Source: Gammaproteobacteria bacterium (GTDB lineage: Bacteria > Pseudomonadota > Gammaproteobacteria > Ga0077536). From it: 33,801 bases of DNA. The position numbers were made by a program, and so were the translations under genes. Shown one piece after another: positions 1 to 10,488 of the stretch; within the stretch, counting starts at the first letter, position 1, and the number at the start of each line of letters is the position of its first letter. Below the pieces are notes generated by a model. The model was not told the DNA's origin and did not search any database. It saw only the letters and a list, made by a program, of their open reading frames with translations. The stretch covers positions 1 through 33,801 of the forward strand of contig JAIEQK010000096.1 in NCBI GenBank assembly GCA_019747795.1, written 5' to 3'.

Positions 1-323
1 CCGCTGCCGGCGAAACCGGCCGCGATCACTACTGCCGCGCGGGTACCGCGCGCGGCGAGCGCCGCCACCGCGTCGACCGCCGCGGCCGCCGGCGTGGTGA
101 TGATGGCGAGTTCCGGCGCGGCAGGCAGGCTCGCGACGTCGGGAAAGCAGCGGTGCTCGAAGAGCGTCGCGCGATGGGGATTCACCAGCCACACCGGTCC
201 CGGGAAACCGGCGTCCAGCACGTTGCGCGTGATCAGCTGCCCGAGCGCGCCCGCGCGCTCGGTGGCGCCGATGATCGCGACGGAGGATGGCTTGAACAGC
301 GCGTCGAGGTTGCGAATGGTCAT
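1..323 (-). CDS. CoA-binding domain protein, acyl-CoA synthetase (NDP-forming) type, partial
   Basis: Only the first 107 or so codons are present; the gene runs past the left edge. The ATG at 323 opens MTIRNLDALFKPSSVAIIGA, followed by a Rossmann start (AIIGAT near residue 16) and the alternating beta/Ala-rich helices of a CoA-binding domain (LAIITTPAAAAVDAV, then AAVVIAAGFAGSG). This is how ADP-forming acetate/acyl-CoA ligases and the protein acetyltransferases fused to them (Pat/YfiQ type) begin. Full-length members run 700-900 residues, so which subtype this is cannot be decided here. An acetate permease lies about 1 kb away on the same strand, which fits acetate or acyl-CoA metabolism, but the two genes are separated by REP palindromes and are probably not one transcript. 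Confidence 0.75.
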   Translation of the reverse strand, partial: MTIRNLDALFKPSSVAIIGATERAGALGQLITRNVLDAGFPGPVWLVNPHRATLFEHRCFPDVASLPAAPELAIITTPAAAAVDAVAALAARGTRAAVVIAAGFAGS

Positions 324-412
324 GGACGCACGGTGCCCCGCGCGCCCGCTCGAAGTCAACGACGTGGATCAACTCGTGGAGCGCGCGTATCGCGCCCGCA
401 ACCAGTCAGCCT

Positions 413-490
413 GTAGGTCGGACTTCAGTCCGACATTTTCACGAGCGCGTGACGCCAGGGAATGGAATGTCGGGCTGAAGCCCGACCTAC
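413..490. repeat. REPIN-like element: two inverted GTAG-type REP palindromes
   Basis: Positions 413-416 read GTAG, followed by the palindrome GTCGGACTTCAGTCCGAC (417-434; 8-bp stem, 2-nt loop). At 469-486 a second palindrome, GTCGGGCTGAAGCCCGAC, is followed by CTAC (487-490), so the two units face each other across a 34-bp spacer. A tetranucleotide GTAG head next to a stem-loop is typical of RAYT-mobilised REPs such as those of Stenotrophomonas, and an inverted pair is the REPIN arrangement. No RAYT transposase gene is in the window. The element may also act as a bidirectional transcription stop. Confidence 0.75.
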
Positions 491-500
491 AGTTACGCGG

Positions 501-541
501 TCAGCGCCTGTACAAGCCGCTCTGGCTCGCCGTCTCCAGCG
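501..541 (-). repeat. Duplicated 3' end of the adjacent PEBP gene
   Basis: Positions 501-541 match 588-628, the last 41 bases of the PEBP gene including its stop, with 4 mismatches (37 of 41 identical). On the minus strand both copies end in codons for GLYRR and TGA. The copies are in direct orientation, 87 bp apart, with a GTAG palindrome between them. This looks like a small tandem duplication associated with REP insertion. The copy has no start and is not a gene. Confidence 0.8.
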
Positions 542-548
542 AATCTCC

Positions 549-570
549 GTAGGTCGGACTTGCACCCGAC
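549..570 (+). repeat. Third, imperfect GTAG-type REP unit
   Basis: GTAG (549-552) is followed by GTCGGACTTGCACCCGAC (553-570), a decayed version of the palindromes at 417 and 469. The flank after it (ACATTCCATGGCGTCGCGC) resembles the complement of the flank beside the unit at 469-490, with a few bases deleted. The repeat family therefore includes more than the stem-loop itself. It sits 17 bp past the stop of the PEBP gene. Confidence 0.65.
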
Positions 571-587
571 ATTCCATGGCGTCGCGC

Positions 588-1088
588 TCAGCGCCTGTAC
601 AAGCCGATCAGACTCGCCTTCTCCAGCGTGTTGTAGTGCAGGTAGAAGCCGACCACCGCGGCGGAGGTGTCGGCGGTCACCGGCAGCGTCTTCATGCCGA
701 CCGCATGCACGGTGAAGATGTAGCGATGAATGTTCGCACCCTGCGGCGGGCACGGACCGCCGTAGCCCGGCTTGCCGAAATCGGTGCGCACCTCGAGCGC
801 GCCGGCCGGCATCTTGCCGCTGGCCGGATCGCCCGCCCCGAGCGCGAGGCTGGTGACATCGGCCGGGATGTTCGCCACCACCCAGTGCCAGAAACCGCTG
901 CCCGTGGGCGCGTCCGGATCGAAGCAGGTCACGGCGAAGCTCTCGGTGCCGGCCGGCGCGCCGCTCCAGGTGAGCTGCGGCGAGAGATTGCCGCCGGCGC
1001 AGCCGAAGCCGTAGGCCTCGGACAGCACGTGCTGGCTGCCGAGCAGTTCGCCTTCCTTGAAGCTCTCGCTGGTGAGTATGAGGGACAT
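588..1088 (-). CDS. YbhB/YbcL-type PEBP family protein
   Basis: The 166-residue product is a full-length member of the phosphatidylethanolamine-binding protein / Raf kinase inhibitor-like family (bacterial YbhB, about 160-180 residues). Diagnostic stretches are NLSPQLTWSGAPAGTESFAV, the ligand-site motif DPDAPTGSGFWHWVVANIP near residues 57-75, and GYGGPCPPQGANIHRYIFTV, which carries the conserved GPxPP and HRY elements. No signal peptide is visible, so it is probably cytoplasmic. The bacterial function is poorly known; ligand binding is the usual suggestion. The ATG at 1088 is preceded by AAGGAGC at good spacing. It starts 39 bp after the end of actP on the same strand and may be transcribed with it. 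Its last 41 bases are duplicated just downstream beside REP palindromes. Confidence 0.9.
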   Translation of the reverse strand: MSLILTSESFKEGELLGSQHVLSEAYGFGCAGGNLSPQLTWSGAPAGTESFAVTCFDPDAPTGSGFWHWVVANIPADVTSLALGAGDPASGKMPAGALEVRTDFGKPGYGGPCPPQGANIHRYIFTVHAVGMKTLPVTADTSAAVVGFYLHYNTLEKASLIGLYRR

Positions 1089-1127
1089 GTATTGCTCCTT
1101 GGTTCGAGGTTGGATGTATGACGCGGC

Positions 1128-2792
1128 TCAATGCTCGCTGGCGCCGCTCGCGCCGAGGCCGGTGACCGCACGCACGTACTGCGCATCGTAGGCGCTCGCC
1201 TCGCGTCGCGCGCGCTCGCTTCTATCGGTCAGCGAGACCAGCACGGTGACCGTCACGCACGCGACGAGCGCGAACAACGCGGGATAACGATAGGGAAAGG
1301 GCGCGCTGGCGTGATGCAGCAGGTCCACCCACACCGTCGGCCCGAACACCACGCAGGCGATGGCCGTGAGGAGCCCCACCGTGCCGCCGACCACCGCGCC
1401 GCGGGTGGTGAGCCCCCGCCAGTAGAGCGCGAGCACGAGCAGTGGGAAATTGACCGCCGCGGCCACCGCGAACGCGAGCAGCACCATGTAGGCGACGTTC
1501 TGCCCCTCGAAGGCGATGCCGAGCACGACCGCCAGCAGGCCGAGCGCCACCGCCGCGACGCGCGAGATGCCGACCACCTCCTGCTCGGTGGCGCGCTCGC
1601 GGCGCCAGACGTTGGCGTAGAGATCATGGGCGATGGCCGAGGCGCCGGACAGCGTGAGTCCCGATACGACCGCCAGGATGGTGGCGAAGGCCACGGCCGA
1701 TACGAAGCCCAGGAACAGATCGCCCGCCACGACCTTGGAGAGATGGATGGCCGCCATGTTGTCCCCGCCGATGAGCTTGCCGGCCGTGGTCAGGAACTCC
1801 GGCCGCCCGCCGACCAGCGCGATGGCGCCAAAACCCAGCACCACGATGAGCAGGTAGAAATAGCCGATGAGCGCGGTGGCGACGAACACCGAGTGGCGCG
1901 CCGCGCGCGCGTCGGGCACGGTGAAGAAGCGCATCAGGATGTGCGGCAGACCGGCGGTGCCGAACATGAGCGCGGCGCCGAGCGACAGCGCCGACAGCGG
2001 ATCGGACACGATGCCGCCGGGCGCCATCACGGCGGGGCCCTTGGGATGGACCGCGACCGCGGCCTTGAACAGTCGCTCGAAGGAAAAGCCGAATTCGTTC
2101 ATCACGAGCAGCCCCAGCACCGTCGAGCCGAACAGCAGCAGCACGGCCTTGGTGATCTGTACCCAGGTGGTCGCGATCATGCCGCCGAAGGTCACGTACA
2201 GCACCATCAGCCCGCCGACCGTCACCACCGCGCCCCAGTAGGGCAGGCCGAACAAGAGTTGAATCAGCGTGCCGGCCCCGACCATCTGCCCGACCAGGTA
2301 GAGGCTGATGACGATGAGCGTGGAGCAGGCGGCCAGCGTGCGCATGGGCCCGGCGGCGAGGCGAAAGCCGACCGCGTCGGCGAAGGTGTAGCGCCCGAGG
2401 TTGCGCAGGCGCTCGGACAGCAGGAACAAGAGCAGCGGCCAGCCCGCGAGCCCACCCACGCCCCAGATGAGCCCGTCGAAGCCGCCGCTGTAGATGAGCC
2501 CGGTGACGCCGAGGAACGAAGCCGCCGACATGAAGTCGCCGGCGATCGCCACGCCGTTCTGCGTGCCGGTGATGCTGCCGCCGGCGGCGTAGTAGTCGGC
2601 GGTGGTGCGGGTGCGGCGCGCCGCCCAGGCGGTGATGCCGAGCGTGACGGCGACAAACACCAGGAACATGGTGATGGCCGGCACGTTGAGCGGTACGCGC
2701 GCCACCGGGCCGGCGGCCTCGCCGAGCGCGAACGCGGCCGGCGTCGGGCACAGACAGGCGAGCGCGAGGCCGCGCGACGAACGACTGCTCAC
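1128..2792 (-). CDS. actP: Cation/acetate symporter ActP
   Basis: This 554-residue protein belongs to the sodium:solute symporter family and follows E. coli ActP almost end to end: a cleavable-looking N-terminal hydrophobic segment, then about 13 membrane helices. Characteristic blocks are [79 protein letters not shown] and [17 protein letters not shown]. It should take up acetate and other short carboxylates with a cation in the inner membrane. The start is a GTG at 2792, 4 bp after the yjcH stop, with AGGA about 9 nt upstream; this start keeps the signal-like N-terminus seen in homologues. It forms an operon with yjcH, as in E. coli, but no acs gene is in the window. Confidence 0.95.
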   Translation of the reverse strand: MSSRSSRGLALACLCPTPAAFALGEAAGPVARVPLNVPAITMFLVFVAVTLGITAWAARRTRTTADYYAAGGSITGTQNGVAIAGDFMSAASFLGVTGLIYSGGFDGLIWGVGGLAGWPLLLFLLSERLRNLGRYTFADAVGFRLAAGPMRTLAACSTLIVISLYLVGQMVGAGTLIQLLFGLPYWGAVVTVGGLMVLYVTFGGMIATTWVQITKAVLLLFGSTVLGLLVMNEFGFSFERLFKAAVAVHPKGPAVMAPGGIVSDPLSALSLGAALMFGTAGLPHILMRFFTVPDARAARHSVFVATALIGYFYLLIVVLGFGAIALVGGRPEFLTTAGKLIGGDNMAAIHLSKVVAGDLFLGFVSAVAFATILAVVSGLTLSGASAIAHDLYANVWRRERATEQEVVGISRVAAVALGLLAVVLGIAFEGQNVAYMVLLAFAVAAAVNFPLLVLALYWRGLTTRGAVVGGTVGLLTAIACVVFGPTVWVDLLHHASAPFPYRYPALFALVACVTVTVLVSLTDRSERARREASAYDAQYVRAVTGLGASGASEH

Positions 2793-2796
2793 CCCC

Positions 2797-3111
2797 TCAG
2801 TCCTGCGCGGCGTGGCGCGCGAGGATGCGCGCCATCTCGATATCGAACTCGCGGTTCGAGCGCCACACGAACAGGCCCGTGAGCGCGAAGCCGAACAGGA
2901 TCACCGAGGAGCCGAGCGGCACGCCGCGCGTCGTGACCATGCCGGGCGCGAGGGGCGTGGCAAGCGCTCCCGGCGCGTAGGCGATGAGCAGGATGAAACC
3001 CAGGAAGGCGCTGAACACCGCGAGCGACAGCCACAGGCACAGCCGTTCACGACGGCGCTGCAGGCGCTGGAAATCGGTGTCCGCGAGGATGCGGGTGTAC
3101 AGTTGGTCCAT
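2797..3111 (-). CDS. yjcH: DUF485 inner-membrane protein YjcH
   Basis: The 104-residue product has the DUF485 layout: an N-terminal amphipathic stretch ([20 protein letters not shown]), one helix ([15 protein letters not shown]), a short periplasmic loop, a second helix ([20 protein letters not shown]) and a charged tail. YjcH is the usual small partner encoded just before ActP, and its role in acetate uptake is still unclear. I chose the ATG at 3111; a GTG four codons earlier (3123) has no better ribosome-binding site. The stop lies 4 bp before the actP GTG, so translational coupling is likely. Confidence 0.9.
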   Translation of the reverse strand: MDQLYTRILADTDFQRLQRRRERLCLWLSLAVFSAFLGFILLIAYAPGALATPLAPGMVTTRGVPLGSSVILFGFALTGLFVWRSNREFDIEMARILARHAAQD

Positions 3112-3124
3112 TGAGAGAATCACC

Positions 3125-3142
3125 GCGGGCGCGCACGCCCGC
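3125..3142 (-). terminator. GC hairpin after the MetE-like gene
   Basis: GCGGGCG (3125-3131) pairs perfectly with CGCCCGC (3136-3142) around a 4-nt loop. It lies between the stop of the MetE-like gene (3178) and the start of yjcH (3111), both on the minus strand. No T-run follows it, so intrinsic termination is uncertain. An alternative pairing of 3123-3131 with 3164-3172 is also possible. Confidence 0.4.
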
Positions 3143-3177
3143 TCGTCATGCGTCCTGTGTGCTCGCCCGCGGCCCGC

Positions 3178-4338
3178 TCAGCCCCACAGCTCGCGGCTCG
3201 CGAGCCGCGCGCCTTCGGCCAGCGCCGCGAACTTCGCCCATACCACCGAGGCCGCCACCATCTCCCAGCCGGCGAAGGTGCCGAAGCCGCAGTCGGCGCC
3301 GGCGATCACGCGTTCGCGGTCACCGACCGCGTCCACCGCCTCGAGAATGCGGTTGGCGATCACCTGCGGGTGTTCGATGTAGTTGACCGTCGAGTCGATC
3401 ACGCCGGGGATGAGGATCTTGTCCTTGGGAAAACCCATCTTCTTCAGCGCCGCGTACTCGTGCTGATGGCGCGGGTTGGCGAACTCGATGGAGAACGCGC
3501 CGACCCGCGCCTCGCGGATGATGGGAAACACGTCGGCCAGCGGCACGTCGCAGTCGTGCGGGCCATCGTAATTGCCCCAGCACACGTGCAGGCGGATGCG
3601 GTCCGACGGAATGTCGACGCAGGCCTGGTTGATGGCGTCGATGTGGATGGCGATGGCGTCCTGGAATTCCTTCAGGGGCGCGTTCTGCCACTGGCCATGG
3701 CGTTCCATGGCGAGATCCGGGCAGTCGAGCTGCAGCACATAGCCGCGCGCGTGAACGAGCTCGTATTCCTTGCGCATCTCGCGCGCCACGGCCCGCACGT
3801 AGGCCTCGTGGCTGTCGTAGTACTTGTTGCCGAGCGTGGTGCAGACGATGCCGGGGCAGGCAGCGGTCATGAAGGCTTCGCGGTAGCGGCCCGGCACCTG
3901 CGCCAGCGCGCCGTCGAACATGTCGAATTCGCGGTTGGCGGGCCCGAGATCGCTGTAGCTCACCTCGGCGCTGGCGGCGGGCGCATCGAACACCTTGGAC
4001 ATCACCATGCCGCGCTTGGCCCACACCTGGGCGAAATCCGGGTAGTCGGCGAAATCGGAGAACGGCAGGCGCTCGCTGACCGCGTCGAAACCCCGCAGGC
4101 GCTGCCCGACATAGGTCTGGAAGCCGACCCGCGGCTGCTCGCCGTCGTTGATCACGTCGAGTCCCGCGTCGACCTGCGCGCGCACGCTGCGCTGCACGCC
4201 GGCCTCGGCGAGCCGGTCGAGCCGCGCGAGGTCCACGGTCTGGCCCGCTTCCTGGGCGATCAGGAGGTCGGCGAGTTCGCGCTCGCGAGGCAGGCTGCCC
4301 ACGTGGGTGGTGAGAATGCGATCGTGGCTGTGCTGCAT
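3178..4338 (-). CDS. Short MetE-like (cobalamin-independent methionine synthase II family) zinc methyltransferase
   Basis: The 386-residue protein matches the catalytic C-terminal half of MetE and lacks the N-terminal half; full MetE is about 750 residues. The opening ILTTHVGSLPR is typical of this short family. The zinc ligands of MetE appear conserved: His and Cys in LHVCWGNYDG (about 249 and 251), Glu in SIEFANPRH (about 285) and Cys in GADCGFGTF (about 350). It should therefore bind a thiol substrate on zinc and transfer a methyl or alkyl group. The family also includes folate-independent methionine synthases and epoxyalkane:CoM transferases, so the donor and acceptor are not certain. It is divergent from the hybrid kinase gene, which gives it its own upstream region. 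The ATG at 4338 has a nearby GGGGAGGAAG. Confidence 0.85.
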   Translation of the reverse strand: MQHSHDRILTTHVGSLPRERELADLLIAQEAGQTVDLARLDRLAEAGVQRSVRAQVDAGLDVINDGEQPRVGFQTYVGQRLRGFDAVSERLPFSDFADYPDFAQVWAKRGMVMSKVFDAPAASAEVSYSDLGPANREFDMFDGALAQVPGRYREAFMTAACPGIVCTTLGNKYYDSHEAYVRAVAREMRKEYELVHARGYVLQLDCPDLAMERHGQWQNAPLKEFQDAIAIHIDAINQACVDIPSDRIRLHVCWGNYDGPHDCDVPLADVFPIIREARVGAFSIEFANPRHQHEYAALKKMGFPKDKILIPGVIDSTVNYIEHPQVIANRILEAVDAVGDRERVIAGADCGFGTFAGWEMVAASVVWAKFAALAEGARLASRELWG

Positions 4339-4428
4339 GATTCTTCCTCCCCAGGAATGCGCCGGCGGAGCGCCGTCCAGCGACGTCGGCAGTGTACACG
4401 CCCGTCCGCGACGCGCCCACGGCGACGC

Positions 4429-4455
4429 TTCAGCTTCGCGTGACGCGGCCGCTAA
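4429..4455 (+). promoter_or_regulatory. Weak sigma-28-like promoter ahead of the hybrid kinase
   Basis: GCCGCTAA at 4448-4455 is the same octamer found before cheY and before the DUF1631 gene. The -35 side is poor: TTCAG at 4429-4433 with 14 bp between. If real, transcription would begin near 4463. That favours the TTG start at 4512 over the upstream GTG at 4392. Confidence 0.3.
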
Positions 4456-4511
4456 CCCGCCTGCAGTCGCGCCCGCGCCCCCTGTTCATCCGCGCCGCGC
4501 AGGAGTTGCGC

Positions 4512-7289
<2,778 letters not shown>

Positions 7290-7316
7290 GCGCGGCGGAA
7301 AGCCCGGCGATGCGCC

Positions 7317-7344
7317 TCAAGTCCGCGCTCGCGCGCGCCGCTAA
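7317..7344 (+). promoter_or_regulatory. Candidate sigma-28 (FliA) promoter for the che operon
   Basis: TCAAG (7317-7321), 15 bp, then GCCGCTAA (7337-7344). The enteric FliA consensus is TAAAG-N14-GCCGATAA, so the -10 differs by one base and the spacer by one. It lies in the 117-bp gap between the hybrid kinase and cheY, 63 bp before the cheY ATG. The same boxes with the same spacing occur at 31090-31117. This is a motif match by eye. Confidence 0.5.
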
Positions 7345-7406
7345 CAGGCCCAGAGTTTCACGTCCGCCCGCGCGGTGGACCAGCCCTTTGCCCAGGAGAT
7401 GACGGC

Positions 7407-7769
7407 ATGCCAAACATACTCGCGGTCGACGATTCGGCCTCCATGCGCCAGATGGTGGCGTTTACCCTCAAGGGCGCCGGCTACGGCGTGATCGAGGCGG
7501 TGGACGGCAAGGACGCGCTCGAGAAGGCCAAGACCGGCGCCGCCGATGTCGTGCTGACCGACGTCAACATGCCGAACATGGACGGCATCGAACTCATCCG
7601 CCAGCTGCGCGCGCTGCCCAAGTACAAGTTCACGCCCATGCTGCTCCTGACCACCGAGTCCGGCGCGGACAAGAAGGCGGCGGGCAAAGCGGCGGGCGCG
7701 ACCGGCTGGCTGGTCAAGCCCTTCAACCCCGACCAGCTGCTCGCCACCATCGCCAAGGTCCTCGGCTGA
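7407..7769 (+). CDS. cheY: Chemotaxis response regulator CheY
   Basis: A stand-alone receiver domain of 120 residues, the usual CheY size. The acid pocket is Asp8/Asp9, the phospho-acceptor is Asp52 (VLTDVNMPNMDG), the switch Thr is at 82-83 and the conserved Lys is Lys104 (LVKPFN). It should be phosphorylated by the CheA encoded next and act as the diffusible output. CheY-type LTTESGADKKAAGKAAGATGW follows beta-4. A clear AGGAG lies 7 nt before the ATG. It is the first gene of the che set and follows a sigma-28-like promoter. Whether the target is a flagellar motor or something else cannot be told here, because no flagellar gene is in the window. Confidence 0.95.
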   Translation: MPNILAVDDSASMRQMVAFTLKGAGYGVIEAVDGKDALEKAKTGAADVVLTDVNMPNMDGIELIRQLRALPKYKFTPMLLLTTESGADKKAAGKAAGATGWLVKPFNPDQLLATIAKVLG

Positions 7770-7806
7770 CGCCGGTCGCCGCGCGGCACAGGTCCGGGAA
7801 ATACCC

Positions 7807-9870
7807 ATGTCGATAGACGTCGCTCAGTTTCACCAGGTGTTCTTCGAGGAATCCTTCGAGGGACTGGAAGTGATGGAGTCAGGCCTGGTCGGCCTGGAAG
7901 TCGGCCGCCCGGACATCGAGGCGATCAACGCGATCTTTCGCGCCGCGCATTCGATCAAGGGCGGCGGCGGCACCTTTGGCTTCACCGCCATCAGCGATTT
8001 CACCCATGTGCTCGAGACCTTGCTGGACGAAATGCGCAGCGGCGCGCGCGAAGTGACCCGCGAGGCGGTGGACGTGCTGCTGCTCGCGGTCGACAGCCTG
8101 CGCTCCATGCTCGACGCGGCGCGCAGCGGCACGGCCTTCGACGCGCAGGCCGTGGCCGAGGTGCACCACAAGCTCGAAGAGCAGCTGCATCACGGCGCCA
8201 CCGCGGCGCCGGTACCCGGTGCCGCGTCGGACAGCGCCGCAGCGGCGCCAGCGAGCGAGGCGCCCGCGGCCGGGCGCTGGGTGATCGGCTTCACGCCGGA
8301 ACTGCATCTCTTCACCACCGGCAACGATCCGGTGCGCCTGCTGCGCGAACTCGATCGCCTGGGCAGCATGCAGGCCGAGATCGACTTCGAGCGGCTGCCG
8401 GACTTCGCGCAGTTCGATCCCGAGACCTGCTACGCGGCGTGGCGCATCACGCTCGACGGCAGTGTCGAGGAAGCCGCCATCCGCGAAGTGTTCGAGTGGG
8501 TGGAGGACGATGCGCGCATCACCCTCACCCGCGAAGAGCCGCCGGTCAGCGCCAGCGCCGCGGCACCGAGCCTCGTGCCGCCGGTCGCAGAGCGCCGCGA
8601 AGGCGAGCGCCGGCAGGCCGACAGGCGCCAGGGTGACAGGCGCGAAGCCGAGGGCGGTGGCGCGACCGCGTCCTCGATCCGCGTCGACATCAGCAAGGTC
8701 GATTCGCTCATCAACCTGGTCGGCGAACTGGTGATCACCCAGTCCATGCTCGGCCAGTTCGACGACGACAGCCAGCCGATCAATTTCGCCAAGCTGCGCG
8801 AAGGCCTGGCCCAGCTCGAACGCAACACGCGCGAGCTGCAGGAAAGCGTGATGCGCATTCGCATGCTGCCCATCAGCTTCTCCTTCAACCGCTTTCCGCG
8901 CCTGGTGCGCGACCTGTGCGGCAAGCTCGGCAAGCAGGTCGACCTGCGCATCGTGGGCGAGCAGACCGAGCTCGACAAGACCGTGCTGGAGAAGATCGGC
9001 GACCCGCTCGTGCACCTGGTGCGCAACGCGCTCGACCACGGCATCGAGAAGCCCGAGGTGCGCGAGGCCGCCGGCAAGCCGCCCCAGGGCACCCTGTCGC
9101 TCGCCGCGCGTCACGAGGGCGGCAACATCGTCATCGAAATAGGCGACGACGGCGCAGGCATCAACACCGAGGTGCTGCTCGCCAAGGCGCGCGAGCGCGG
9201 CATCGTCGGCCCGGACGAGACGCCGAGCGAGGAAGCGATCCGCGACCTGATCTTCCACCCCGGTTTCTCGACCGCCAAGGAACTCTCGGACGTGTCCGGC
9301 CGCGGCGTCGGTATGGACGTGGTGCGCCGAAACATCAACGAGTTGGGCGGCGCCATCGAGCTCGAATCGACGGTCGGCGTGGGCACCACCATCCGCATCC
9401 GCCTGCCGCTGACGCTCGCCATCCTGGACGGCCAGCTGGTGCGGGTGGGTGACCAGACCTACATCGTGCCGCTGGTCTCCATCGTCGAATCGTTGCAGGC
9501 GACGCCCGATCGCGTGAAGTCCGTCACCGGCAGCGCCGAGCTGTACCGTCTGCGCGGCGAATACCTCCCGGTCATCCGCCTCTACGAGCTGTTCGGCATT
9601 CCGCCACAGACCACCGCGCTCGAGCAGGGCCTCTTGGTGGTCGTCGAGGGAGAAGGCCGCCGCGCCAGCATCTTCGTCGACGAACTTCTCGGTCAGCAGC
9701 AGGTGGTGATCAAGAGTCTCGAGACCAACTATCGCAAGGTCGACGGGATCTCGGGCGCCACCATTCTCGGCGACGGCACCGTCGCCATGATCATCGACGC
9801 CGGCGGGGTCATCGCGCTGGCACGCAAACACCAGGCCCACCGGGTCGACGAACACCCCCAGGCCGCCTAG
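7807..9870 (+). CDS. cheA: Chemotaxis histidine kinase CheA
   Basis: The 687-residue protein has the standard CheA order. P1/Hpt carries His48 in RAAHSIKGGGGTFG. A compact domain at about 158-243 (GRWVIGFTPELHLF to WVEDDARITL) sits in the P2 place. The P3 dimerisation region begins near DISKVDSLINLVGELVITQS. The P4 ATPase has LVRNALDHGIE, IGDDGAGI and GRGVGMDVV. The P5 CheW-like domain begins ILDGQLVRVGDQTYIVPL. Between P2 and P3 lies an unusual Arg-rich linker (about 260-280) with repeated ERRQAD/RRQGDRR units. It autophosphorylates in receptor arrays and passes phosphate to CheY and CheB. It begins 37 bp after cheY and ends 9 bp before cheW, so these are one operon. Confidence 0.96.
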   Translation: MSIDVAQFHQVFFEESFEGLEVMESGLVGLEVGRPDIEAINAIFRAAHSIKGGGGTFGFTAISDFTHVLETLLDEMRSGAREVTREAVDVLLLAVDSLRSMLDAARSGTAFDAQAVAEVHHKLEEQLHHGATAAPVPGAASDSAAAAPASEAPAAGRWVIGFTPELHLFTTGNDPVRLLRELDRLGSMQAEIDFERLPDFAQFDPETCYAAWRITLDGSVEEAAIREVFEWVEDDARITLTREEPPVSASAAAPSLVPPVAERREGERRQADRRQGDRREAEGGGATASSIRVDISKVDSLINLVGELVITQSMLGQFDDDSQPINFAKLREGLAQLERNTRELQESVMRIRMLPISFSFNRFPRLVRDLCGKLGKQVDLRIVGEQTELDKTVLEKIGDPLVHLVRNALDHGIEKPEVREAAGKPPQGTLSLAARHEGGNIVIEIGDDGAGINTEVLLAKARERGIVGPDETPSEEAIRDLIFHPGFSTAKELSDVSGRGVGMDVVRRNINELGGAIELESTVGVGTTIRIRLPLTLAILDGQLVRVGDQTYIVPLVSIVESLQATPDRVKSVTGSAELYRLRGEYLPVIRLYELFGIPPQTTALEQGLLVVVEGEGRRASIFVDELLGQQQVVIKSLETNYRKVDGISGATILGDGTVAMIIDAGGVIALARKHQAHRVDEHPQAA

Positions 9871-9879
9871 GAGAACTCG

Positions 9880-10404
9880 ATGGAAGGCAGCACCAACACA
9901 CACAAACAGGGCGTGGAGCTCGGTCTCGGCAGCGCCGGGGCCAACGCCGCCCAGTACCTGACCTTCATGCTGGACGGCGAGGAGTATGGCGTGGACATCC
10001 TGCGCGTGCAGGAAATCAAGGGCTGGATCCCGACCACCCGCATTCCCAACACGCCAGAGTACATCCGTGGCGTGATGAACCTGCGCGGCGCCATCGTGCC
10101 GATCATCGATCTCCGTCAGCGCTTCGCGATGCCGGCCGTGGAGTACACCGCCACCACAGTGGTGATCGTGCTGAAAGTGCTGAAGGACGGCGCCGAACGC
10201 ACGGTCGGATTCGTGGTGGATGCAGTTTCCGACGTCTACAACGTCGCCCCAGAGCAGTGCCGTGACGCCCCCGACTTCGGCGCACATGTACACACCGACT
10301 TCATCCGGGCCCTCGCCACGGTCGAGGAGAAGATGGTGATCCTGCTCGACATAGACAGCCTGATGAGCGTCGACGATCTCGAACCGCCAGCGGGCCTCCA
10401 CTGA
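9880..10404 (+). CDS. cheW: Chemotaxis coupling protein CheW
   Basis: A single CheW domain of 174 residues with core motifs YLTFMLDGEEYGVDILRVQE, the Arg-containing loop IRGVMNLRGAIVPIIDLR and VGFVVDAVSDV. It couples chemoreceptor tips to CheA P5 inside the array. The first 25 residues are a polar extension (MEGSTNTHKQGVELG) before the conserved fold. AGGAGA lies 6 nt ahead of the ATG, just after the cheA stop. It is the only free-standing CheW in the window. Confidence 0.95.
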   Translation: MEGSTNTHKQGVELGLGSAGANAAQYLTFMLDGEEYGVDILRVQEIKGWIPTTRIPNTPEYIRGVMNLRGAIVPIIDLRQRFAMPAVEYTATTVVIVLKVLKDGAERTVGFVVDAVSDVYNVAPEQCRDAPDFGAHVHTDFIRALATVEEKMVILLDIDSLMSVDDLEPPAGLH

Positions 10405-10488
10405 TCAGACGGGTGCGGACTCACGCGGCACGGATGCTCCCCGCCTGGGTCCGGCGCCGTCGCAACCCGTTTCAGGAAAACAAAACAA

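Larger units (their letters stand above)
324..587. other. Intergenic patch with REP palindromes and a duplicated gene tail
   Basis: This 264-bp gap separates the CoA-ligase-type gene from the PEBP gene; both are on the minus strand. It holds three GTAG-headed palindromes (413-434, 469-490 and 549-570) and a 41-bp near-copy of the end of the PEBP gene (501-541). The stretch 324-412 shows no recognisable feature. No protein-coding gene is credible here. Confidence 0.7.

Noticed and set aside
493-1131. Long minus-strand frame overlapping the PEBP gene (212 codons)
   Set aside because: It is an out-of-frame shadow of the YbhB-type gene: Arg-rich, with no conserved motif, and the true frame has a good ribosome site and family motifs.
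1131-2882. Plus-strand 583-codon frame opposite actP
   Set aside because: His/Arg/Glu-rich antisense shadow of a clear ActP gene, as is common at this G+C content.
4392-4511. GTG at 4392 as the start of the hybrid kinase
   Set aside because: No Shine-Dalgarno precedes it, the extra 40 residues look like translated leader, and an AGGAG sits correctly before the TTG at 4512.
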